Positions 1-12,600 of a stretch of DNA of 64,000 nucleotides are shown in pieces; the first letter of the stretch is position 1; every line of letters begins with the position of its first letter. The DNA is from Hyparrhenia diplandra (lineage: Eukaryota; Streptophyta; Magnoliopsida; Poales; Poaceae): contig JADLZK010006512.1 of assembly GCA_015847255.1 (NCBI GenBank), forward strand, positions 141,501-205,500. Reading direction: 5' to 3'. The position numbers and the translations under genes were made by a program. The notes under the pieces are model-generated. The model had not been told where the DNA came from, did no database searches, and was given only the letters and a program-made list of their open reading frames with translations.

Positions 1-13
1 TCCAGAACTCGAG

Positions 14-2386
14 ATGCTCCCGCTCCGTCACCCCGCCTCCCTCGCCGCTCGCCGCCTCCTCCGCGACAACCAGCGCATCAGCGCCCTCGCCCGCGCCGGC
101 GATGTTGCCGCGGCGCGCCGGGTGTTCGACGCCATGCCGCACCGTGACGTCGTCTCCTGGAACGCGCTCATCACCGCGCTGTGGCGCGCCGGCCGCCACC
201 ACCTCCCAGCCGCTCGCCGCCTCTTCGACGAGGCCATGCCCTCCCGCGACGTCGTCTCCTGGAACTCGATCATCGCCGGCTGCCTCGCGCACGGGGACTT
301 GGACGCCGCCTCCGCCTACTTCGCCGGCGCCCCGAAGCGCAACGTGGCCACGTGGAACGCCATGCTCGCGGGGCTCCTCCGGCTCGGCCGAGCGGACGAC
401 GCCGACAGGCTGTTCGGAGAAATGCCCAAGAGGAACGTGGTGTCCTACACAACCATGGTGGATGGGCTCGCGCGGCGCGGTGAGGTCGCGAGGGCGCGGG
501 AGGTGTTTGACGCAATGCCAGACAGGAATTTGGTGTCGTGGGCGGCCATGATCAGTGGGTATGTTGAGAATGGCATGTTTGTCGAGGCGACGGAATTGTT
601 TGAACAGATGCCCGAGAAGAATGTTGTGGCCTGCACTGCCATGATCACTGCATACTGCAAACAGGGGGATGTGGAGAACGCTAGGAGGCTGTTTGATGGG
701 ATTTCTGCCAAGGATGTCATCTCCTGGAATGCCATGATCGCTGGTACGCCCTACATTTTGAATCTTCTTTCCTATGGTTTCATTGTAGTTAGATGTCAAG
801 CTGTAAGCTTGCGTTCAAAAAAAAAAAAAAAAAAAAAAAGGAGAAGATGTTCAAGCTGTAGATGAAGCTGCCCACCCGCATGCCTCAACTACTTGTGTCG
901 TCGAGTTGCTTCAAATGGTAGATAATAAGCTTTGAAGAATGTTTATGTGCAATAAAATTCTTGTGAATTACAGTTTATACAGAGTGTACACCTAATAATG
1001 GTTGTAATACTCTGAAGCTATAACTTGTCTTGGGGGTCTTTAAGTGTATGATTGCCATGTTTTATTTCACCTTCTATTTGAATACCTTAACATTTTAACT
1101 TTTGTGCATTCATGCTTTAATTTATTTTTCGTTTATTTAATTTTAAAAAATAAGAAGATATACTTGGTGAATGCAACAGTCACGTTGGACAAGCTCTAGA
1201 ATTTCAAGCTTTTAGCTCATGTTTCATACCTATATTGCTCTTGATTCAGTGATTCAGATCATCTTGTCAATGCTTTTTTTTTTGTTAAAGATGGGAGTTT
1301 ATAGTAAGCATAATAAAATGTAGAGATCATGCATCTATCCCTTTTATTCATTGTGCCACTGATTATGCAATGGTAGAAACCCTCACGGTTCACTTCTCCG
1401 TAATTCTGCAGGATATGTTCACAATGGATACGGGGAAGAAGCCATGAGATTGCATGCTGTAATGTTCAGAGAAGGTGTGAAACCAGATCATGCGACTCTT
1501 ATTGCAGTCCTGACAGCTTGTTCTGCTCTTGCTTTGCTCAGACAAGGAAAATCCACACATGCTATTGCCATCAAAACAATGCTAGAATCTGGCATTTCTT
1601 TTTCTAATGCCTTGATGACAATGTACAGTAAATGCGGCAATGTGGGTGAGTCAGAGTTGGTCTTCATCAATCTTAGAACCAAGGATATTGTTTCTTGGAA
1701 CACAATAATTGCTGCATATGCACAGCATGGTAAATATCAGAAAGTAATAGCACTGTTCCATGAGATGAAAGTGACTGGACTTGTTCCCGATGATATCACC
1801 TTCCTTAGTGTGTTATCGGCATGCGGGCATGTTGGCATGGTGGATGCCAGCTTGAAATTGTTTGATCTGATGTCATCTAAATACGCCATATCCCCAAGAG
1901 CTGAACATTATGCTTGTATTGTGGATATATTGAGCCGAGCAGGACAATTGGAGAAAGCTTCTAGTTATATAAAAGATATGCCATTACAAGCTGAGAAAAA
2001 TGTATGGGGTTCTCTGCTTGGAGCATGTCAGATACATGGTAACGTGCAGCTCGGTGAACTTGCTGCTAAGATGCTTGTTCAGTCAGACTCTGAAAGTTCA
2101 GGTCCTTATGTGATTCTTTTCGAATATATATGCTGCTGCTGGCATGTGGGGTCAAGTCAATCAAGTAAGAGGTCAGATGAAAGAAAGAGGTGTGAAGAAA
2201 CAACCTGGATACAGTTGGACTGAGATTGCAAATGAAGTTCATATGTTTGTGGGTGGAGATGCATCTCATCCAGAGATGAGAATGATCATATCCGAGCTGA
2301 GAAAAATCAGCTTTCATATGCGAATGGTCACCGATGAAGCTCATATAATGGTAGAGCTGGCACAAGAATGTGGTTACTTTTCATAA
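14..2386 (+). CDS. PLS-type pentatricopeptide repeat (PPR) protein, two exons, one frameshift
   Basis: This is a sequence-specific organellar RNA-binding protein of the plant PPR family. Exon 1 is 14-743 and exon 2 is 1412-2386. The GT at 744 and the AG at 1410-1411 join in phase and restore an unbroken PPR repeat. The repeats are marked by recurring DVVSWN, NVVSYTTM and LFDEMP-like motifs. After the last repeats comes an E-type C-terminal extension (GSLLGACQIHGN, then GYSWTEI). No DYW deaminase domain follows. The corrected length is about 567 residues. The frame breaks in a TTTT run at 2117-2120. Reading past one T restores the expected E-motif reading (conserved GPYVIL before it, MWGQVN after it) to the stop at 2384-2386. 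Known family role: editing, splicing or stability of plastid or mitochondrial RNA. The target cannot be told. The intron (744-1411) is AT-rich, with an A-run at about 818-838. The start at 14 lies at the window edge, so a longer 5' end cannot be excluded. Confidence 0.88.
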
Positions 2387-3446
2387 TCTTAAGTGCTCAT
2401 GCCATTTGAACACTCTGCTCAGTATCCTATGAGTTCAAGGATCATTTTTTAGGCGTGTTTGGATTCTTTACAGGTTACTGTATCGCCTAGGTGGGCAAGG
2501 GGGCTCGTGTGGAATCATAGTTTGGTTCCCTGGTTAGCATTGCCTTGGTGCCTGTGCTTTCCAGATTTCCTTGCTAACAAGAGTGAGCCAATGCTACTCA
2601 CCAGTCACCATCGTTGGCAAGGTTATGCTTTCCTGGCAAAGCTAGCTGTAGAAACTCGCTCTCACCTCGGCCACATGGAATTACATTAATCCAGCATGTC
2701 CTTTAATCAAACAAGTTTAGTGGCTATTGTGATGACACTGGATTCTTTGCGATAGAAGCAAAGGACAAGTTTTGAAAACATGATGGCTGGAGCTACAAAT
2801 TAGAAGGAGCAGTTCTTAAAGGTAATAATTGTATTCATTTGTGTTGTCCTTGGAACTACTTATGGTTTAGACAAAGTCCAGATCCAAATTACTTTAGGCA
2901 TATTTGCAGGTTTCGCAGCAACATCGAGGAAAACTACATATTACCTAAAGGAGAGTGATATGGTTCTTCAGATAGTGTCATACTGGTCCTCCACAGACCT
3001 TTGTAGTTTTCCTTAAACCTCGTAATGAAATACTTTCATGCAGTTTTACTTAGAACTATCCAGATGGTGGGGGCTGGGGGGTTCCAGTGTTCCATAGATC
3101 ACACATAATTAACTTGTAAATATGCTCTTTGGAGAACCTTGACACAAGTTCTTTCAATCTCCTCACTAATTGTATTAATCAACGTATTTCCCAGAATGAT
3201 AAGGTAATTTGAGCATAATGTAATCTGGTAACATGGGCTACTTAATTTCATATAGCAGGCCAAGATTTTATAGAGATTCTAAAATGCAGAAACTTATAAA
3301 ACCATAAAAAGGTCATGACACTTTCTTATTTCATTCTCTGTTTTTACATATATGTTCCTGTGTTTGTAGTGTAAATCCATGGCATGAAGTATAAGAAAAC
3401 GGGTTAGCCCACACAGTTTTTCATCATTGTAAATCGTTGGCGTTCG
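2387..3446. other. Intergenic region downstream of the PPR gene
   Basis: This stretch is AT-rich. It presumably holds the PPR 3' UTR and, at its right end, part of the 3' UTR of the converging coiled-coil gene. A short ORF at 2459-2689 has no recognisable motif and no codon-use support. I see no gene or transposon termini here. Confidence 0.5.
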
Positions 3447-3473
3447 AGCTGTCCTGTGTCACACAGGACAGCT
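3447..3473 (-). other. Perfect 13-bp inverted repeat in the 3' UTR region of the coiled-coil gene
   Basis: Arms at 3447-3459 and 3461-3473 are exact reverse complements (agctgtcctgtgt and its mate) around one base. The hairpin lies about 50 bases beyond the stop codon of the minus-strand coiled-coil gene. It could fold in that mRNA's 3' UTR. A role in RNA stability or 3' end formation is only inference. Confidence 0.5.
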
Positions 3474-3525
3474 GGAACAAACAAAATCGAAGCTATATAC
3501 TGCTTTCATAATGCTAGATTACAAT

Positions 3526-4836
3526 TTAGGAGTTTCTTTTCTTCACTATTTCACCAAATTTTCTGAGAATTGTCTTCTTTTTCTGCTTTCCAGGGTTTTT
3601 TATGTCGTCTAGACGAGTAGATCTTCCCACATCAGAATACACATCATCTGCTTCCACCGAATTTTCTTTCGTCTTGCTTCCCTTGGCCTCACGAGGTGAT
3701 GCTTCTGCTGACGTTTTGGTTGATTCAGAACTGAACATAGCATCAATCATATCCTTTAATTCTTTAATGCTACTCTGTGCCGCCGCCTCACTGATCTTGA
3801 GGGATTCATAATCTTGCTTGATACTCTGCAAGGTACTCTCTTTCTCAAATATCTGTTCATTAAGACGAGAGTTCTCCACTCTGGCAATCTCCAGTGATTC
3901 CCTTGCTACATTAGCTTCGCCCACCGCATGCTTCAACATCTCCCTCAGCCGAGAATTCTCATCTCTGATCACCCTCTGTGATTCAATCAGCTTATCATTC
4001 TCTTCCTTTCCTTTACTTAGGTCTTCCTCAAACATCTTGATGCAATCAATGAGGCCCCTCTCTTTTTCTTTTGAGGCAGCTGCCAATTCATCTGACTCAA
4101 CTTTTAGTCTCTCAGCCTCTTCCAGTGCCAACTGGAGGTTGCCCTCTGTGCTTTGTAGCAAGGTCTTCATGTTCTCCACTTCGGTCCTTGCATTATTCAA
4201 CTCGGCTTGCAGCAATGAAAGCTTGGCTTTTGTTTCTCTGGCCTCTGTAGTTTGTTCATTCAAGGCTATGGCCAAGTCATCCATGGCCTTCTTGCACTTC
4301 TCCTCAGATTCCACTGCTAACTTGAGCTCACGCTGTAGCGACCATGTCTCAACCTCTCCATGGTCGGCAAAGGAGAATGACATTATACCCCTTCTCCTGA
4401 AATTCTTCAATGGTTGCGTACCCAGATTAGAGCTGCTGGTGTTGTCTCGTAGCGAAGCTATCTCAATCTTGGCCTCCTCCAGGGATACCTTGGTCTGCTC
4501 AAGCTCCTTTGTTTGGGCCTCCAACGATAGCAGCATCTTCTTCTCTGAATCCCTTGCTGCCTCCAGTTCGCCTTCCAGGTGCTGTAACCTGTCTGCGAGG
4601 TCCAAGTGCTCTTGGCCTCCATCGCTCTTCAATTTTTTGTTCCTGTTCTTGTTCGTGGTCCTGAGCTCTTGTATCTCGTCTAGGGCGCGCGCCTTGTCCT
4701 CTTTCTCCTTCCTCAGCTCCTCCTGCAGTCTGTTCAACTGTTGTTGCACGTCTGATTCCTCCATGAAGCCCTGGTTGGGGACTCTGCTGCCATTGAAGGA
4801 TGACCTGAGGCTGACGTCAACAGAAGCACAACTCAT
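3526..4836 (-). CDS. Long coiled-coil protein, WEB-family-like
   Basis: A single open frame of 436 residues runs from the ATG at 4834-4836 (MSCASVDVSLRSS) to the stop at 3526-3528. Almost the whole protein is charged heptad-like sequence rich in Glu, Lys, Leu and Gln, as in an extended coiled coil (about residues 25-360). A low-complexity Ser/Thr/Glu segment follows, then a very basic C-terminus (KKKTILRKFGEIVKKRNS). No enzyme domain is visible. The closest family by character is the plant WEB1/PMI2-related proteins, which act in chloroplast movement or as cytoskeletal scaffolds. That assignment rests on composition and the basic tail, not on a diagnostic motif. The open frame continues upstream to 4938, but that extension is hydrophobic, covers repeat sequence and looks like 5' UTR. 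The protein is shorter than typical WEB proteins, so an upstream exon may be missing. Unlike the other genes here it has no visible frameshift. Confidence 0.7.
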   Translation of the reverse strand: MSCASVDVSLRSSFNGSRVPNQGFMEESDVQQQLNRLQEELRKEKEDKARALDEIQELRTTNKNRNKKLKSDGGQEHLDLADRLQHLEGELEAARDSEKKMLLSLEAQTKELEQTKVSLEEAKIEIASLRDNTSSSNLGTQPLKNFRRRGIMSFSFADHGEVETWSLQRELKLAVESEEKCKKAMDDLAIALNEQTTEARETKAKLSLLQAELNNARTEVENMKTLLQSTEGNLQLALEEAERLKVESDELAAASKEKERGLIDCIKMFEEDLSKGKEENDKLIESQRVIRDENSRLREMLKHAVGEANVARESLEIARVENSRLNEQIFEKESTLQSIKQDYESLKISEAAAQSSIKELKDMIDAMFSSESTKTSAEASPREAKGSKTKENSVEADDVYSDVGRSTRLDDIKNPGKQKKKTILRKFGEIVKKRNS

Positions 4837-4938
4837 GTGAGTTGATGGATTGGACAGGAATCGATACAAAAAAAAAGGGGAAAAAACAATACAATGAAAT
4901 GAACAGGCAGAGAGATCAGATCGGCTAGTGACCAACAT

Positions 4939-5012
4939 GATCCAGAATCTGATGAATGAATGAATAAGAAAAAGCGATCCAGAATCTGATGAATGAATGA
5001 ATAAGAAAAAGC
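4939..5012. repeat. Exact tandem duplication of a 37-bp unit
   Basis: The unit at 4939-4975 is repeated base for base at 4976-5012. It begins gatccagaatctgatgaatg. It lies about 100 bases upstream of the chosen start of the minus-strand coiled-coil gene, probably in its 5' UTR or first intron. Confidence 0.85.
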
Positions 5013-6599
5013 AGGGAAACTAATATCAAGCGTGTGCGTATCTACCTGGACTTGAAAGAAAACATACTCTCCGACCGAGAAGCCACCCTGGAGGATGCAG
5101 CAGCCAGACTCAGAATCAATCAACCATACCACTCGCGGTGGGCCTATGAAGCTGCAACTTTTATGTCAGAGATGATCCGGTGCCGAGACGGAAAATTGGT
5201 TCACGCGCATAGGATAGGAGACCAGTAGGTTGAAGTATGTTGGAGCGAGGAATTTTCTCTTTTGGTGTCGTCAGAGGGAAAGGGGAAGGCCAAGCCAAGT
5301 CTTATTGGTGAAGGATTGAAACGGTCGAACTCTCGGGAGAAGAGAGGAGAGGAGCCGGCTTCTTGAAGATGGAATGGAGGGGGATACGACGAGTCGGCGA
5401 TGGTCAAGACTGAAGACGTGTGGTTTCTGTAGATCTATTTTTTTTTCCTGTGCCGGTTACGGAAAGGTCCTCTGACCTTGACGTCCTATGCAGCTGGGCC
5501 CAGCAGTCAGCCTGTCTGTGAGACTAAACTTTTTCTTTATTTTTTTTAGAAAAAAAAAAAGAAAAATAGAGGAGCCGGTGCGGTCTCGCCTTAGGTTCAG
5601 GATGGCAACAACAATGACGGACGCCTCCAGCTCTATTGTTCTATGCGACTCCATCATGTCTTTCCCCTTTCTCGGCCGTCCCGGGCACAATCAAGAATTG
5701 ATTAGTATTTTTTCCTTGCCAAAGAAAACGAATTGTTTCTTTTGGTAGTTAGTTAGTAGCGTGCACGTATTGGCCATCCATATGGAACTGACATTCCTGG
5801 AAACAGGAAATGCACCTACAGTGAGTTGTATGCTTATGTGCACACATTTGATACCTGACAATTTGGGCGTCCCCCTTTTAATACTTGACGTTTTTGCATG
5901 CAAGAGAATTATGTGTTGCGCGTAGACAGGACGTGCTGGTCGGGCCCAAATCAAATTGTTGGCAGCTGTGATTAAGATTGCGTGTTCGCAAATGTCGTTT
6001 AAAGCTTCATACAATTTGTCATGAGCCACTCACTGGCATAACAAGAGGAGAGCCGAATTTTAGGCCTCTCTATCTTCCACCACATGCCTGCCAGTTGTTT
6101 CACTCTGTTGAGTTGAGATCACTGGCCTGCAGAGCAGTTCTGGGGTTTTTGGAATATATATGATTGGAATTTGGAAGAAAAAAACATAATAGAATAGATT
6201 TATATATGCAAAATGGATAGAGGATTGCATGTAAAGCAAAGGATACGTGCAAGGACGCATGCCGTCTCGTTTCATCGCTGCGGCCTGCGGGGGCGAGGCA
6301 TAGACAACGCATTCTTGTTACTGTTGCTCATGCCTGGAGCCATGGATAGGATAGTGGCTTTGTCTAACATTCGGCCCAGGTGACGTGCGGCCCACATGTG
6401 AGTGACATGCTTAAAACCCTATTTGGATTGTTGACAGAAAAAAGTCACTCTATGAATTATTTAAGAGTAGTATAAATTGCATTTAATTTAATTGATGCAT
6501 GACATGACTATACATGATAAATGATACCTCTATAATGAAAAAAATATTGTTTACACAAGAGATTTCTCTTATCCTATCAATCCATCTAGTAAATTACTA
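5013..6599. other. Upstream region of the coiled-coil gene and intergenic DNA
   Basis: The right flank of the coiled-coil gene holds mixed-composition sequence and no supported gene. An A/T-rich inverted repeat lies at about 5528-5567 (tttttcttt answered by aaagaaaaa). Several ORFs of 60-110 codons occur on both strands, but none has a recognisable domain. Confidence 0.4.
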
Positions 6600-6820
6600 C
6601 TCCCCGTCTAAAATATGTCCACATCTCGTATTTTTATGTGTCAACTAATTTTAAGTTTGACTAGATTTATAAAAATATCACTGACATTTGTATCTCAAAA
6701 AAAAAATATATATTATGAGTGTATATAGAGTGCTTAATCTAATAACCCTATTTGGTATTATAAATGTTGACATTTCCATGTATATATTAATACTGAGTTA
6801 AGTTGACTCCTAGGAAGGGA
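6600..6820. mobile_element. Stowaway-like MITE
   Basis: The element is about 221 bp and AT-rich. It starts ctccccgtctaaaatatgtc and ends in an imperfect reverse complement (ttgactcctaggaaggga). TA dinucleotides flank it at 6598-6599 and 6821-6822, as expected for Tc1/mariner-type target duplications. The internal text (tttgactagatttataaaaa) is the common grass Stowaway motif and recurs in the 40.2 kb element. It is non-coding and would be mobilised in trans. Confidence 0.75.
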
Positions 6821-6849
6821 TATAAAATGTTCTACAACACCCCCCTCCT

Positions 6850-8250
6850 TTCACACGTTACATAATATAAGTATGTGAGAAGGCTGATGTCACCTCATTA
6901 CGCGCACGCTCTTGGATCGGCCCTTGCAGAAATGGCCCTACAGGCCCAGTGGTCGGGTGGTGTTATGACGTGGCCGAGGAGGGCCGATCCTTTCTTCTTT
7001 GGCGAGGATACATATTTCATACATACTTTATATGTCTCTGGGTATTCCTAGTATAGATACCCGACAAAGCTATCAGGTAGTTTCTACATTGAGATGTCCT
7101 TAGGATATCCACACTCATCATACTTCTTCATATCTTCCTTTAAAAGGTAATATTCTTGTCGGTCATCGATATTCTCTTCTTCAAACTAATTTCTTCAGCA
7201 CACATATTTTATTCCACTCATCATACCTCTCTTCCTTTCCTTTCCTTTCCTTTCCTTTTCTTTATTCACTAACATGATTGTGCCGAGGGGCTCGTTTTTC
7301 GCCTATATTCTCCCCTCGCGTCTAGAAAATTGGAGGTAGTCGGCGCAAGAATAGCATTTAGGTGCTAAGGGGCTCATCTTCGCATTATTTTGCCCCTCAC
7401 CTAAAAAATTCAGGGGTTGCCAAAGAAATATATGATAGCGCCAAGGGGCTCGTTTCCATAGAGGAGTTCGTGTCAAAATTGTATAAAGGCGCTAAGAAGC
7501 TCGTCTCTTTGCCTTTATTCAATAAAATATGAATAATATATATTGAAATTGTTTATATGCACGCAAAATAATAGCAATAAATAAATAGTGATAAAACACT
7601 AATAAAATGAACCTCAAAGGTTCACCGGTTCGAACAATCTTTTAGGAAGAGGTCTTCAAGTGTCGTCTTTGACCTTACGCCAATGATTCAGCACCATTGA
7701 GTCATCCTCGGGATTTTTAGCTTCTCCACCCTCATTTTTAAGAAAGTATTATAGACGCCAGCCAAGAGGAGTTGGCGTGAGAGCGAATTGGACAACCAAT
7801 TCGTCTGATGATAGAAACTTTGCCTGATGCCTGTGAAGAAGAATTTTGAAGTAGCGATGGGATCATCCACGACTACATCAACAACACCAAGCACCATGTC
7901 AGCCTCGACAATGCTGCAAGGAGCCGAAGGGGTCCATTGAAGCTCAGCTGAAAAGAAGTCAAAGACTTCGGCGAAGCAGCCCTAAAGTTGTTCATGTGAA
8001 GACAAAAAAGGGTGTAACAGGAGCCAAGCTGCAATTGGGACCGCCACACTTACTTTATATTCAGCTGTTGAAGTTTGTACCTTCGCTCAAAATCAAATAG
8101 CTGAGGGGCTACTGTTGGGGGTGTAGTATATGTTTGCAACCCCCTTGTGTTTTGGGCCCAATTGTAAAAACTAGGGATCCAACATGTAAAGTTTTAGGCC
8201 TCTTGTAAGCTCATAGTGGCATTTTTATAAATACTGATATTTGCTAAGGA
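6850..8250. mobile_element. Decayed LTR-retrotransposon debris, probably Gypsy-like
   Basis: There is no coding domain. The stretch 7270-7520 repeats the motif aaggggctcgt three or four times. This resembles the untranslated internal region of some grass Gypsy elements. At about 8100-8125 a purine-rich run (tgaggggctac) stands directly before tgttgggggtgtagta, which could be a polypurine tract followed by an LTR start. No second LTR or target duplication was found, so element limits are uncertain. Confidence 0.35.
7234..7260. repeat. Pentanucleotide microsatellite (TTTCC)n
   Basis: About five uninterrupted copies of a ctttc/tttcc unit lie within the retrotransposon debris. Confidence 0.85.
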
Positions 8251-8254
8251 AAAT

Positions 8255-9618
8255 AAAAACTGAAAAGATCAAGATGCCCAAGAGGGAATGGTGAATTGGG
8301 ATAATCTAAAAAATTATCGCAAATTAATAACCTACTAGCCCATATTCACCCTCTTGTGCCTAAGTGTGTTTCTATTCTACCACACAAAAGAGTTTAACAC
8401 CCTAGATTCCAATTCCTACTCTAGCATGACAATTCTAGGAATGTAAAGACACGAGTTTAATTGCAAGAAAGTAAATACTCAAAGTAAAGAGAGAAAAAAG
8501 AACATGGCGATGTCTTTCCGAGATATCGTAGAGTCGCGACTCCCCACTAGTCCTCATTGGAGCACTCTCGCAATAGTATCGCTCCCCCTTAGTCCACGTA
8601 AGGACTAAGTGCTCTCTATGGGTTGATTCTTTGACACTCCATCGCAGTGAATCGCCCACAACCGCTCACACCATGGCTTGAGTCATCCACAAGCTCCACC
8701 GGATGATCTTCAAGCACCGAACCGCCACCAAGTTGTCTAGGTGATGGCGATCACCAAGAGAAACAAGCACAAACTCTCACTTGACCCAAACAAGGCTAAT
8801 GAGAAGAGTGGATGGACACTTGCTACTTTTAAAGCACCAAAGAGGTCCTTAATCTTGCAAATCTCAACACCTCAATAGGATCTTGTACTCCTTTCTCTCA
8901 TAAGTGTTTCTTCAGCTGCACAAATGGGCAAGAGAGCTAAGATGAAGGGGAAGGGTTGTATTTATAGCCCAAGGTCAAAATCCAACTGTTACCCCAACTC
9001 TTTAGGTTTTTGCACGCGCCGGACACCGAAAAACCATGCGCCGGACACGTTAGGTGCTTGATAAAATTCAAATTGGCCAGCTAGCCATTGAAGCACCGGA
9101 CGCACCAGGCGCCTGACCCGCGGGACGTGTCCGGCAACCGCCCGGCTGCAACGCTCGCGATGGCGTCCGGCGGCGCCGGACGTGCCAGCGCAAAACCCTA
9201 GCGTCTGGCGCCCTTCAATCTCGATGTTGCGCCTTGGCGCATGGCGCTTGACGCCGACTCGGCGTCTAAGCGCCCTTCCTCCGGCATCCGACGTAGTGAA
9301 ATGAAGCCCGTCTCGCTTCGAATTCAACCACTTTGTGAACGGCTTCAACTCCAACCATTCTCGGGGACTTTATGCAGCTACCTAGTGCTAAGTTTGGCAA
9401 ATGTGCACCAACATTAGAATCACCTAGGTCAAGCTACCCATTCGTACCCCCTTAATAGTACGACCAAAAGAAAAACAAAGTCCTAATGACTAATCCGATG
9501 TCACTCAACTCCATCGACAATCGGAACTAACCGCCCTTAACCTTATCATCCATACTTTGAAAACCGAAACGGTTTCCATCGGGGGGGCACAAAACCCGTA
9601 TAGCCCGAGGTTGCCATT
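8255..9618 (-). mobile_element. Degenerate Copia (Sirevirus-like) LTR, minus orientation
   Basis: The left part (agatgcccaagagggaatgg, gtgaattgggataatc) has the same layout as the start of the two nested LTRs to the right (aggtcctagatggctagagg, gtgaatagcct). A GC-rich core at 9010-9300 carries many ccggacg/gtccggc clusters. The right part (cctaggtcaagctaccca) continues as AT-rich text. I read this as a diverged relative of the adjacent LTRs. Exact ends and target duplication are not clear. The Sirevirus assignment is from general memory of such LTRs, not from a visible coding domain. Confidence 0.5.
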
Positions 9619-9623
9619 ACCAT

Positions 9624-12600
9624 TGTAAGGTCCTAGATGGCTAGAGGGGGAGTGAATAGCCTATAAAAATTTCTACAAACTTCACTAAACAAACCGGTTA
9701 GTATAACAAATGGCGATTAAGCGGTTTGCACTAGTTCTAGTGGTCTTGCAAGCCTTCTAGTGACAAGTCTAAATATATATGTGATCTCTAAATCACACAA
9801 TGGCTATGTCACTACTCTATCTAGTGGACAATCCTAAATATGATCCTTAGGCTAGCAAGAACAACTACACAAGCAAGAGCTAGCTCTCTACACAAAGTAA
9901 ACTTGGAATGAAGTACTAGAGAGGTGAACTCGATATACCGACTAGTAGAGGCAATGAACCAATCAGCGATGTCGAGGATGAGCAATCACAATACGATGAA
10001 AAAGCGTGCACCAAGGAGACAATGAACAAGTTGATTTATCTCCGGAGTTCACTTGCACACCGACAAGCCACGTCTCCATTGTGTCAACCAACACCTTGGG
10101 TGGTTCCTCGGTGTGACCCTCAAGCCACTTGTCCCGCAAGACACGCCCCAAAGGCACCACAAGACACCACACGCACAAGGGAGGTACTCACTGACACGAG
10201 CAATGTATTCCTTGCAAATTTGTCTTCCCGACGAGGAATGTGTGGTCCTCTTACAATCACCGGAGGTGGCCAAGAACAATCACCTTCTCTTGCCAACGCC
10301 TCCATCAAATCACCAAGCCGGCTAGGAGTGGTGTCTCCAAGAGCAACAAGAAACCAACTGGCTCACAACGATCCCCAAGTGCCACTAGATGCAAGAACTC
10401 AATGCAAATGCACTTGGATCTCCAAAACTCTCAAGATTGAAGCTCACAAGCAAGAATGAGAGAGGGGAGGGCTTTTTGCTCAGCTCTAGGATGTTAGGAG
10501 TGATTCAAATGACCAAGAGATAGCAATAGCCGGCCAAAGGGGTTTTTATAACCCCCACCACAAAATAGAGCCGTTACTTTTGGAATCGTCGAAAAGCGTC
10601 TAGCGCCGGGACGCGCCCGGGCGCCATGCCAACCGACCCACGATCCATTGTAGCGACACAGCGTCAACGGGCGGACGCGTCGGCGCCGCATCGCCGTGAC
10701 CCCTCGGTGACATGCTTATCGGACTACGTCCGGCGCCGGCCGGACGCCCCAGCGCAAAGATGCCACCGCGTCAGGCTGCCGGTGCCGAAACCGTCGTTTC
10801 AACGGCGCAGGTGAAGATCTCTAGTTTGGTTTTGGATAATTAGTGACACCTAAGGACTAATCTCTCGATGCTAAGTGTTTGACTAGATTGGAGATTGGTC
10901 ATGCCAAGCTTGAAGCATGGTGATCATGGAGGATGGATCGAGGTGATCCAAAAGATGATCAAGTGTCCAACTTGGAGATGTTTGGAGATCAAATTGGCTC
11001 AAGGCAAAGGTATAACCATATCGCCATTTGATTTTGCACTCAAGACACCATAGAGGGTGTGAGTGGTTATAGGATCGATAAGCCGTACTATAAAAGAGGA
11101 AACTTATTGTACATATCGGTCCTCATGTGCCTCTAGGTTCAAAATTCATATGCATGCATTCTAACCTAGAGAGCTAACTTCGCACTTGAAGAAAATGTTT
11201 TCGAAATGCTAACACAGTGGTCGGGGTGTTCTTCGACGTGTTGGTAACTTGAAACAAGTGACGAAAGTTGGAGGAAAGTCAAGGCGACATAAAAGCGAAA
11301 ACTTCAGCAAAAAGTGGTGTCGGACGCTGGCCACATAAGCGCTGGCGCGTCGGCGTAGTGTTGGTGGCGTCGGTGCGCCCTGGCGGCGTCCGCGCCCTCA
11401 CGCCGACGCGGCCCCGTAAGTCCCGGCGGGCGCCGCTGGAAACGGGCGGCAGGGCGCGGCGCTGTCAGCGGTGGCATGCTGCGCTGGCGCGTCCGGCGTC
11501 TTGGCCGGGCGCGCAGTCAGAGCGCATCACCGAGGGGACACGGCGGACCTGCGCGCTGGCGTCCGGCGGCGTTATGTCGCGCGTGAACCGTGGGCAGTTG
11601 ACCGGGCGCTTGGCGCGTCGGCGCCAAAGCGCTGGCGCTTCGCGCTGTCTGAGAAAAAACATGATTTCAAAAGGTAACGGCTCTATTTCGTGTTTGGGGT
11701 ATTTATACCCCATTGGCCGGCTTGTGCTCTCTCTCTCTCTTGGTCATTTGAATCACTAAAATTCTAGAGCTGAGCAACAAGCCCTCCCCTTCTCTCATTC
11801 TTGCTTGTGAGCTTCATTCTTGAGAGAAGAGGAGATCCAAGTGCATTTGCATTGAGTTCTTGCATCTAGTGGCACTTGGGGATCGTTGTGAGCTGGTTAG
11901 TTTCCTTTTTCTCTTGGAGACACCGCTCCTAGCCGGCTTGGTGATTTGGTGGAGACGTTGGCAAGAAAAGGTGATTGTTCTTGGCCACCTCGGTGATTTG
12001 TAAGAGGAATACGCAATCCTCGTCGGGAAGACAAATTGTAAGGAATACATTGCTCGTGTCTTGGGTACCTCACTTGTGAGTGGTGGCTTGGAGCTAGCAA
12101 GTGCACCCGGCTCAAGCACCATCCATGTGTTGGTCAGCACAACCGGAGACTAGCCTGTCGGTGTACAAGTGAACTCTAGGTCAACACATTGACGTGTCTC
12201 TTGTCTCCTTGGTGATTGGCTTAATCTTCATATTGTGATTGCTCATCCTCGACATCGGTGATTGGTTTATTGCCTCTACACGTTGGTATATCAAGATCAC
12301 CGCTCTAGTATTACATTCCTAGTTTACTTTGTGTAGAAAGCTAGCTTTTGCTTGTGTAGTTGTTCTTGCTAGCCTAAGGATTATATTTAGGATTGTTCAC
12401 TAGTTAGAGTAGTGACATAGCTCTTGAGTGACATAGAGATCATAGAATATATTTAGAGTTGTCACTAGAAGGCTTGCAAGACAATAGAGCTAGTGCAAAC
12501 CGTATTTACGCCTTTTGTTATACTAATCGGTTTGTTAATTTGAGCTTGTAGAAAATTTTCATAGGCTATTCACCCCCCTCTAGCCATCTAGGACCTTACA

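Noticed and set aside
3818..4840. 340-codon plus-strand ORF
   Set aside because: It is the antisense shadow of the coiled-coil gene, rich in Ser and Leu as expected from reverse-complemented Glu/Lys codons.
11268..11759. 163-codon GC-rich ORF as a gene
   Set aside because: It lies in the GC core of an LTR, has no domain, and overlapping ORFs of similar length exist on the other strand.
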